Source: Romboutsia maritimum (GTDB taxonomy: Bacteria; Bacillota; Clostridia; Peptostreptococcales; Peptostreptococcaceae). From it: a stretch of 42,104 nt of DNA. The notes beneath the pieces are model-generated. The model worked only from the letters and a program-made list of their open reading frames with translations, was not told the origin of the DNA and searched no databases. A program made the position numbers and the translations under genes. The DNA lies in contig NZ_NOJZ02000021.1 in the NCBI RefSeq assembly GCF_002251085.2, positions 1 to 42,104 of the forward strand, read 5' to 3'. Numbering within the stretch: the first letter of the stretch is position 1; every line of letters begins with the position of its first letter. Below, one piece after another: positions 35,663 to 42,104 of the stretch.

Positions 35663-36496
35663 TTAATTTATTGATATTTCAAATTCAACTATTTCTGGAA
35701 TATTAAATAATCGAAATGGTAATTTAGTACTACCTAATCCTGAACTAACATACAGTTCATTACCTTTTATATTATAAAATCCCTTTGTATATTCTCTTCC
35801 ATATGGAGGAGTTGCTAGTGCTCCTTTAAATGGTATTCTAATTTGTCCACCATGAGTATGACCAGATAGTGCTAAGTCAACAGAATTCATCTTTATTTTA
35901 TCAACCAAATCTGGTTCATGTAATAATAATAAATTAAATTCATTTACTACTTTACTATCTTTATTTTCTAAAATTTTAAAATTAGGATTTCCTGATAAAA
36001 TTTCGTCTAATCCTATAATATTTATAACTTTTTTATTATCTAAATATATTTTTTCTTCATCATTTACCAATAATTTAAATCCAGATTTTTTCATTATTTC
36101 TTCGTAATCTTTTTTTCTATTGTTTCTATAATCATGATTTCCAAATATGGAGAATTTAGCTAAATTAGCGTCTATTCTTTTTAAATTGCTTGATATTTCT
36201 TTTAAATCTGCTTTTTTTGTTGATGAATCTATTAAATCTCCAGTAAAAACAACTATATCTGCATTTAATGAATTCACCTTATCTACCATATCACTCAATT
36301 TCTTCATTCCATAAAAAGAACCTATTTGAGTATCAGTTATCTGAACTAATTTTAATGTTTTATTACTTTGATTATTCTTAATATTCTCTATAGAATATTT
36401 TCTCACAACTAATAAACTCGGCTCTATTAATGCTGAGTATATTGTGATAAAAATAGTTACAAATAATATAAATTTTATTAAATTCTTTTTTGTCAA
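35663..36496 (-). CDS. Membrane-anchored calcineurin-like phosphoesterase (YkuE-like)
   Basis: A 277-residue metallophosphoesterase with one N-terminal membrane anchor (about 7-31), the catalytic domain probably outside. Motifs: D55-T-Q57 (normally DxH), GDLID (86-90), GNHD (119-122), the LLHEPD block and SGHTHGGQ (about 213). The Gln in place of the first metal-binding His is notable. The likely role is cell-envelope or lipid phosphate cleavage, as for YkuE, but the substrate is not known. The start is a TTG with AAGGAG 6 nt upstream. It lies 18 nt after the epimerase gene. Confidence 0.88.
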   Translation of the reverse strand: MTKKNLIKFILFVTIFITIYSALIEPSLLVVRKYSIENIKNNQSNKTLKLVQITDTQIGSFYGMKKLSDMVDKVNSLNADIVVFTGDLIDSSTKKADLKEISSNLKRIDANLAKFSIFGNHDYRNNRKKDYEEIMKKSGFKLLVNDEEKIYLDNKKVINIIGLDEILSGNPNFKILENKDSKVVNEFNLLLLHEPDLVDKIKMNSVDLALSGHTHGGQIRIPFKGALATPPYGREYTKGFYNIKGNELYVSSGLGSTKLPFRLFNIPEIVEFEISIN

Positions 36497-36514
36497 AACT
36501 TTCTCCTTGTAAAT

Positions 36515-37453
36515 TTAGCTTATTTTAATTATGTCTTCTACTTTATCCATCCTCTTATCTGATAATTTCGGCTTATGTCCACTATACCATTTATATGTCT
36601 TTTTTATACCTTCTTTCAACAGAATATTTGGTATATATAAACCATGTTCTATAAGTTTATCTATATCTAAATTATAATCTATATTTTTAAATGGAAAATA
36701 TGATCTTTCTTCATATTCAGCTTTATTTATATTTACTAATTTTATTATAGGGGATTTACCTACTACTTCTCCACAGGTTTGTATAAGTTCATTCCATGAA
36801 ATTAATTGTGGGTTTGTGACATTATAAGCTTCTCTTACATGATTTTTATTTATTAAACTTTCTAAAACTTTTACAAAATCGTCTATATATATAAATTGAG
36901 TGGATACATTTTTACCTGTTGGTACTGGTATTGGCTTTTCTTGTTCTATTCTATCAAAAAAATAAAATTCTCTATAAAGATTATTATTTTCTCCATAAAT
37001 GTATGTAGGTCTGATTATTACATATGGCAAAGAACTGTTTATAAGAAAATCTTCTGCTTCTTTTTTTCTTAAACCATATCTTCCCCAATTTTGATTCTCT
37101 CCTTTTTCATAGTACTCCTTAGCTCCATGGCTACTATCTTTATATACTGCTCCGGATGATAAAACTATATACTTCTTGAGGTATTTTACATCTACAAAAT
37201 CTATTAAATTCTTTATATCTTCTTTTGACTGCGCTGTCATATCAAATATATATTCATAATTCTTATTTGTAAAAACGTTTTTCATATCATGTCTTAATTT
37301 CCTGTCACAATGTAAATGATCTTTTAGTCCTTTATATTTTATAGCTACATTAATATTTGTAAGTATATCTACGCTATACCCACATTTAATTAAATATTTA
37401 GCTAATGCAGAACCTATAAAATCATTTCCGCCCATAACTAAAACAGATTTCAT
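36515..37453 (-). CDS. NAD(P)-dependent epimerase/dehydratase (SDR family)
   Basis: A 312-residue extended short-chain dehydrogenase. The N-terminal nucleotide loop is GGNDFIG (8-14), an extended-SDR variant of GxxGxxG. The catalytic pair is Tyr126 and Lys130 (YGLRK), with the preceding SSGAVY. The substrate is not identifiable; sugar-nucleotide or isoflavone-reductase-like homologues exist. AGGAGGG precedes the ATG. It is followed 18 nt on by the phosphoesterase, so the two form a small operon, and neither gives the other a clear pathway. Confidence 0.85.
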   Translation of the reverse strand: MKSVLVMGGNDFIGSALAKYLIKCGYSVDILTNINVAIKYKGLKDHLHCDRKLRHDMKNVFTNKNYEYIFDMTAQSKEDIKNLIDFVDVKYLKKYIVLSSGAVYKDSSHGAKEYYEKGENQNWGRYGLRKKEAEDFLINSSLPYVIIRPTYIYGENNNLYREFYFFDRIEQEKPIPVPTGKNVSTQFIYIDDFVKVLESLINKNHVREAYNVTNPQLISWNELIQTCGEVVGKSPIIKLVNINKAEYEERSYFPFKNIDYNLDIDKLIEHGLYIPNILLKEGIKKTYKWYSGHKPKLSDKRMDKVEDIIKIS

Positions 37454-37662
37454 TTTATATTTCCCTCCTAAAAAAATAAACTCCTATAATATCCTAGCAT
37501 ACAAATATATGTACTTCATTAATTAGTTTTATTAATTTATATTATAATTAACTCCCTAACATTTATCCACTAATTTATATTATTAATATCAAATTAATAG
37601 TACATAAAAATAATAGGCCTCAATGATAAGTTTATATTTTACTAATCAGGACCCATTATTTT

Positions 37663-38058
37663 TTATTTAGCTATAATATTGTTTATTTTTTTCTGTATTA
37701 AATAAAGTGCAAGAGGTATATACATATACGTTAAGTATCCCTTTATGTTAAATAACACTAATATTAATAAACTCGAAGATATAATTGCTGCAATTACTGA
37801 AAATTTATCACTTCTTTTGAAAACTTTCATTAATATTCCATTCATAATCCCAAATATAATTATCATCAAAGAGAACATAAGGAATATCATAAAGTTTTGC
37901 ATGCTTGCTGGAACTTTAGGTATAGATGAATATCCTATTATAAATACATAGGTTAAAGCTCCGAATAAAATATACATTTTGCCCATTGTCTTTTGCTTAA
38001 ATAACAGTAACATTGTAAATCCAAAATATAAACAACTTAAAAAACTTACTAAACTCAA
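37663..38058 (-). CDS. Multi-pass membrane protein, unknown function
   Basis: I do not recognise this protein. It has 131 residues with about five hydrophobic segments (roughly 3-20, 28-45, 54-77, 86-105 and 108-123) and a basic C-terminus (LIQKKINNIIAK). The start is a TTG, supported by GGAG 10 nt upstream. It is a single gene between the carrier gene and the epimerase operon. An imperfect hairpin follows near 37600-37650 and may be its terminator. Confidence 0.65.
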   Translation of the reverse strand: MSLVSFLSCLYFGFTMLLLFKQKTMGKMYILFGALTYVFIIGYSSIPKVPASMQNFMIFLMFSLMIIIFGIMNGILMKVFKRSDKFSVIAAIISSSLLILVLFNIKGYLTYMYIPLALYLIQKKINNIIAK

Positions 38059-38105
38059 ATTACTACATCTCCTAAACTTTTAAATTTATATTTTTATAGA
38101 AACAA

Positions 38106-38141
38106 AAACCATAAAGCTTACATAAAAAGCCTTATGGTTTT
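38106..38141 (-). terminator. Terminator after the YfcC-family gene
   Basis: An AAAACCATAA/TTATGGTTTT stem extended by GCTT/AAGC-type pairs. The minus strand ends TTTTTGTTT. Confidence 0.8.
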
Positions 38142-38164
38142 GTGATTGGATTATATATTTTAAA

Positions 38165-39730
38165 TTATAGACCTAAAAGCATAGGTACAACTGATAATAC
38201 TACTACTATTCCTATGAATATCATAATCATTAGTTTTGTTGCAAACTTAACCCAACTTGCGTAATCTACTTTAGCTATTGCTAGACCACCCATAACAACT
38301 CCTGATGTTGGAGTTATTAAGTTTACTATACCTGAACCTGCACAGAAAGCTGAAACTACTACCTCTGGAGATATACCTAGCTTTTGAGCTAAAGGTGCAA
38401 ATATTGGCATAGATACTGATGCAAGACCAGAAGTTGATGGTATTAAGAATGATAATGCTATATATATTACATAAGCCATATTTGCAAATAATAAACCAGC
38501 AACACCATTTAATACACCAGATGCTTTATCTAATATAAATAAATCTAATCCTGTATTTGCCATCATGAAAGATACTCCTCTTGATATACCGATTACAAGA
38601 GCAACACCAACCATGTCAGCACATCCAGCTATAAATGAATCTACTACATCTTGTTCTGGCATTTTATAGAATATACCTATAACAACTGACATTAAGAAGA
38701 ACCATACTGTTAATTCTGGGAACCACCAAGAACCTAAAGGAGCTCCATTTAACCAAGTTGTAGTTTCTTCAAATATAGTTACACCAAAGTTTGTCCATGG
38801 TATAACACCTAATATCATTACTATGAATGAAATTGCGAATAAACCTAAAACTAATTTTCTTTTACCATCTAATTCTATAACTTCTTCGTTATTTTTTCCG
38901 AATGCTTCATTAGCAGCATCTAATTCATGTTTAGATAATAATGTAGCCGCTTTATTAGCTTGTACTTTTTTAGCATATCTTAAAACATATACTATAGATA
39001 TTCCTAATGTTACTGCCCAAAGTACTGCACCTATTATTATAGTAGTACCTTGATTTATTTCTACCCCTACTGCTCCAGCAGCTGAAACTGCAGCTCCTAT
39101 TGCAAATGGGTTAACTGTTGAACCTAATGTTCCTGTACCTGCTCCAAGTAAAATTGTTGCAACAGCTACTATTGGATCAAATCCTGCTGCCATCATTGTA
39201 GCAGTTATTAATGCGTAGAATGCTAATGATTCTTCAGCCATTCCGTAAGAAGTTCCTCCTAATGAGAACACAAACATTAAAACTGGTATTAGCATTATTT
39301 CTTTACCTTTTAATTTCTTAACTAATGCTCCAACTCCTGCATCTAATGCTCCTGTCTTTGTAACAACTCCTAGGAAACCACCTATTATTAATACGAATAA
39401 TGCAACGTCTATTGCACCCTTAAGTTCTCCTTGATTCCAAACACTTATACTTTTTCCTTCAGCATTGTTTATTGTTTCTAAAGCTGCATTTATTCCACCT
39501 TTTTCCATAGATGCAGTTATTTGATCATTTAACACTGGGTCTTTAACTCCAACCATACCTGTTACTGGAGCCATAACTAAATCAGATAATTCCGCTTTCT
39601 TTATTCCTGGCACAACTTGAGTTATTAATGCAATAACTATCATTATTGTTAATAATACAGTATATGCAGATGGAAATTTAAATTTCTTTTTAGTCTTCTC
39701 ATTTGGCATAACAATTGTCTCGCTTTCCAT
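38165..39730 (-). CDS. YfcC/DcuC-family carrier, probable arginine/ornithine (or citrulline) exchanger
   Basis: A 521-residue integral membrane protein with about 12 segments and the family's central GTLGSTVNPFAIGAA loop and ENSLAF-like AEESLAF motif. The YfcC group belongs to the C4-dicarboxylate uptake C superfamily but is often found in arginine deiminase clusters, where it exchanges arginine for ornithine. Here it follows ornithine carbamoyltransferase and carbamate kinase, which supports this role; sequence alone does not prove the substrate. The G-run GGGGGGG before the ATG is a Shine-Dalgarno sequence. It has its own transcription or post-processing, since 260 nt with a hairpin separate it from arcC. 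Confidence 0.85.
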   Translation of the reverse strand: MESETIVMPNEKTKKKFKFPSAYTVLLTIMIVIALITQVVPGIKKAELSDLVMAPVTGMVGVKDPVLNDQITASMEKGGINAALETINNAEGKSISVWNQGELKGAIDVALFVLIIGGFLGVVTKTGALDAGVGALVKKLKGKEIMLIPVLMFVFSLGGTSYGMAEESLAFYALITATMMAAGFDPIVAVATILLGAGTGTLGSTVNPFAIGAAVSAAGAVGVEINQGTTIIIGAVLWAVTLGISIVYVLRYAKKVQANKAATLLSKHELDAANEAFGKNNEEVIELDGKRKLVLGLFAISFIVMILGVIPWTNFGVTIFEETTTWLNGAPLGSWWFPELTVWFFLMSVVIGIFYKMPEQDVVDSFIAGCADMVGVALVIGISRGVSFMMANTGLDLFILDKASGVLNGVAGLLFANMAYVIYIALSFLIPSTSGLASVSMPIFAPLAQKLGISPEVVVSAFCAGSGIVNLITPTSGVVMGGLAIAKVDYASWVKFATKLMIMIFIGIVVVLSVVPMLLGL

Positions 39731-39927
39731 GATAGTTTTTCCCCCCCATATTGATTTTTTTTAAATTGAAATTTACCTCTAAATTTAACACTTAGAAATT
39801 TTTCACTATTTATTATCAAATATATAGCTTAGATTATTTTATCATTTTATTCAATTTATATATATACAATATTATAACTTATTTTATTATTACTGAGATT
39901 TTTTATAAAATATGAATTGAATTATCT

Positions 39928-39961
39928 GGAAAATGCTATTCAAAACAGGATAGCATTTTCC
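39928..39961 (-). other. Strong hairpin after arcC without T-run
   Basis: A perfect 12-bp stem GGAAAATGCTAT/ATAGCATTTTCC. On the minus strand it is followed by AGATAATTCA, not T. It may be an RNA-processing or stability element or a weak terminator. The same decamer follows the hairpin after argF (41070-41099). Confidence 0.55.
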
Positions 39962-39990
39962 ATTTAACTATATATTGACTATCTTTTTAA

Positions 39991-40926
39991 TTATTTTTTT
40001 ATTATTGTTCCAGTTTCTCCACGTAAAGCTTCTTTAGCTTTTTCTAATGAAGTTATTAATGCTTGTCCATTAGTTCCAGCTTCTACGAAATCTAAACAAG
40101 CTTCTACTTTAGGTAACATTGAACCTTTTGCAAAATGTTCTTCAGCTATATATTGTTTAACTTTTGCTAAATCCATACAAGCTATTTCTTCTTGATTTGG
40201 TTTATTGAAGTTTATACAAACTCTATCAACAGCAGTTAATATAACTAACATTTCTGCATCAAGATCTTTAGCTAATTTAGCACTTGATTTGTCTTTATCT
40301 ATAACAGCAGCTACACCAGTTAATGAACCATCTTCATTTTCTACTACTGGTATACCACCACCACCAACAGTTATAACTATAGTTCCGTTATCAACTAATT
40401 GTTTAACAGTTTCTAATTCAACTATTTCTTGTGGCTCTGGAGAAGCAACAACTCTTCTGTATCCTCTTCCAGCATCTTCTACAAATGTAAATCCTTTTTC
40501 AGCAGCTATTTTATCAGCTTCTTCTTTAGTGTAGAACATTCCTACTGGTTTAGTTAAGTTTTTGAAAGCATCATCATCTTTATCTACTACAACTTGAGTA
40601 ACTACAGCTGCAACATTTTTATTTATGTTACGAGATTTTAACTCAGTTCTTATAGATTGTTGTAAATGATATCCTATATATCCTTGGCTCATTGCTCCGC
40701 ATTCAGCGAATGGCATAAATGGAGTATTTGCTCCGTTATTTGATGCAAAGTCCATAGCTAAGTTTATCATTCCTACTTGTGGCCCATTTCCATGACCAAC
40801 TATTACGTTGTATCCTTCTTCAACAAGATCTACTATTGTTTTTGCTGTATGTTTAACTAATTGTAATTGTTCTTCAGCATTATTTCCTAATGCATTTCCC
40901 CCTAGTGCTATAACTAATTTTTTCAT
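39991..40926 (-). CDS. arcC: Carbamate kinase
   Basis: Makes ATP from carbamoyl phosphate and ADP, the energy-yielding last step of the arginine deiminase route. The 311 residues have the family's GGNALG near the start, GHGNGPQVG, MGYIGYHLQ-type QGYIGYHLQQ, VVASPEPQ and GGGGIPVV. AGAGGTG precedes the ATG. The window has no arginine deiminase, which may lie upstream of argF, outside the edge. Confidence 0.96.
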   Translation of the reverse strand: MKKLVIALGGNALGNNAEEQLQLVKHTAKTIVDLVEEGYNVIVGHGNGPQVGMINLAMDFASNNGANTPFMPFAECGAMSQGYIGYHLQQSIRTELKSRNINKNVAAVVTQVVVDKDDDAFKNLTKPVGMFYTKEEADKIAAEKGFTFVEDAGRGYRRVVASPEPQEIVELETVKQLVDNGTIVITVGGGGIPVVENEDGSLTGVAAVIDKDKSSAKLAKDLDAEMLVILTAVDRVCINFNKPNQEEIACMDLAKVKQYIAEEHFAKGSMLPKVEACLDFVEAGTNGQALITSLEKAKEALRGETGTIIKK

Positions 40927-40959
40927 ATTTCCACCTCTATCAAATATTTTATAATAAAT

Positions 40960-40997
40960 AAACCCCTGCCTACATTTTTAAAACGAGACAGAGGTTT
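40960..40997 (-). terminator. Hairpin between argF and arcC, probable terminator
   Basis: Stem AAACCTCTGTCT with AGGCAGGGGTTT (G-T pairs in two places), followed on the minus strand by TTTATTTATTATAAAA. It may reduce expression of arcC relative to argF. Confidence 0.65.
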
Positions 40998-41069
40998 TGA
41001 ATCTTCTTATACTTTAACTTTTACAAATATAACCACTCATCTCAATATTAAACTTCAATAACCTTATTG

Positions 41070-41099
41070 TGAATTATCTACCCATATTAAAAATGGTAG
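41070..41099 (-). other. Second hairpin plus AGATAATTCA after argF
   Basis: CTACCAT/ATGGGTAG arms (one bulge) followed on the minus strand by AGATAATTCA. It matches the layout of the element after arcC (39918-39961). Confidence 0.45.
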
Positions 41100-41121
41100 T
41101 TTATTTGATTTTTGCTACTTC

Positions 41122-42104
41122 TTAAAGACCTATAGTAGCAGCCATTATAGCTTTTATTGAATGCATTCTGTTTTCAGCTTCATCAAATACAACTGATTGC
41201 TTAGATTCGAATACTTCATCAGTAACTTCCATTTCAGTTATACCGAATTTTTCATGCATTTCAGCACCAGTCTTAGTTTTTAAGTCATGGAATGCTGGTA
41301 AGCAGTGCATGAATATAGCTTCTGGATGAGCATTATCCATAACAGCTTTATTTACTTGGAATGGTTTTAATTGTTTTATTCTAGCTTCCCAAACTTCTGC
41401 TGGTTCACCCATAGATACCCAAACGTCAGTGTATATAACATCTGCATTTTTAGTTCCTGCCATAACATCTTCAGTTAATGTTATAGTACATCCGTTTTCT
41501 TTCGCTATTTCTTTACAAGTAGCTACTAAATCTTCAGCTGGGAATAATTCTTTTGGAGCACAAGCTGTGAAGTTTAATCCCATTTTAGCACAAGCAACCA
41601 TTAAAGAGTTACCCATGTTGTTTCTAGCATCTCCCATGTAAACAAAGTTTACACCTTTTAATCTTCCTAATTTTTCTTCTATAGTTAATAAGTCAGCTAT
41701 CATTTGAGTTGGATGGAATTCATCTGTTAATCCGTTCCATACTGGTACTCCTGCATGAGCTGCTAATTCTTCAACTGTTTCTTGAGAGAATCCTCTGTAT
41801 TCTATACCATCATACATTCTTCCTAAAACTCTAGCTGTATCTGCTATAGATTCTTTTTTACCCATTTGAGATCCTGTAGGTCCTAGGTAAGTAACACCCA
41901 TTCCTAAATCCATTGCTCCAACTTCGAAAGAACATCTAGTTCTTGTAGAGTCTTTTTCAAATAATATAACAACGTTTTTACCGTCTAAATTTTTATGAGA
42001 CACACCAGCTCTTTTTAAGTTTTTTAGGTCTCTTGATAAATCTAAGAAATATCTTATTTCTGCTGATGAAAAATCTAATAATTTTAAAAATGAACGTCCT
42101 CTTA
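41122..42104 (-). CDS. argF: Ornithine carbamoyltransferase (5' end beyond window)
   Basis: Catalyses carbamoyl phosphate plus ornithine to citrulline, or the reverse in catabolism. The reading frame stays open to the window edge: 33 codons precede the GTG at 42003 (they read [13 protein letters not shown] and so on), so that GTG is an internal Val and the real start lies a few codons outside. Motifs: carbamoyl-phosphate site STRTR, FHPTQ (Gln-binding loop), [10 protein letters not shown] and the ornithine-site HCLP. The next genes are arcC and a YfcC carrier, so the catabolic form (arcB) is likely; argF and arcB enzymes cannot be told apart by these motifs. Confidence 0.96.
   Translation of the reverse strand, partial: RGRSFLKLLDFSSAEIRYFLDLSRDLKNLKRAGVSHKNLDGKNVVILFEKDSTRTRCSFEVGAMDLGMGVTYLGPTGSQMGKKESIADTARVLGRMYDGIEYRGFSQETVEELAAHAGVPVWNGLTDEFHPTQMIADLLTIEEKLGRLKGVNFVYMGDARNNMGNSLMVACAKMGLNFTACAPKELFPAEDLVATCKEIAKENGCTITLTEDVMAGTKNADVIYTDVWVSMGEPAEVWEARIKQLKPFQVNKAVMDNAHPEAIFMHCLPAFHDLKTKTGAEMHEKFGITEMEVTDEVFESKQSVVFDEAENRMHSIKAIMAATIGL

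Overview
The window is AT-rich chromosomal DNA from a spore-forming clostridium, most likely of the family Peptostreptococcaceae (relatives of Clostridioides difficile, Terrisporobacter and Paeniclostridium). The evidence is the 5' part of a 16S rRNA gene at the left edge with C. difficile-type sequence, and a sporulation block (sleB-like, spoIIR, GntR regulator, ispE, sipL, veg, yabG) whose order I recall from C. difficile. Nearly all genes, including the rRNA, lie on the minus strand. I see no insertion sequence, prophage, CRISPR array or tRNA; this is core genome, and the most interesting content is in leaders, small ORFs and start sites.

Layout from left to right. 1-465: start of a minus-strand rRNA operon and its promoter. 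490-4066: a small membrane protein, then dusB-greA-lysS. 4152-5732: panT-coaX (pantothenate uptake and phosphorylation), behind a strong promoter and two tandem hairpins that fit the pan RNA motif. 5739-7668: birA and a DmpA/S58 peptidase. 7829-11202: tilS-ftsH. 11407-13776: a DUF1934 protein, murI and ddl (cell-wall precursors). 13919-19795: the sporulation cluster with ispE and veg; sigma-F-like and sigma-K-like promoters precede spoIIR and yabG. 19965-21973 (plus): an HTH-fused PfkB kinase and psuG, for pseudouridine breakdown.

22042-25273: a 53-residue ORF behind a SEC-C protein, a UPF0489 protein with an arginase-like metal motif, and an rRNA-type methyltransferase with an RluD-type pseudouridine synthase. 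25576-28264: a DUF3298 protein, pyrF with a PyrR-type attenuator leader, and a nitroreductase. 28560-30917: an M29 aminopeptidase and a second PfkB kinase. 31043-34598: luxS, a stand-alone MetH reactivation protein and a short MetH, which form a methyl-cycle operon. 34865-38058: a TtcA-like protein, a membrane-anchored phosphoesterase, an epimerase and an unknown membrane protein. 38165-42104: ornithine carbamoyltransferase (cut by the window edge), carbamate kinase and a YfcC-family carrier, an arginine/citrulline catabolic set.

Several genes have longer in-frame ORFs than their ribosome-binding sites support. The starts given here follow the Shine-Dalgarno sequence, and each entry says where this changes the start.
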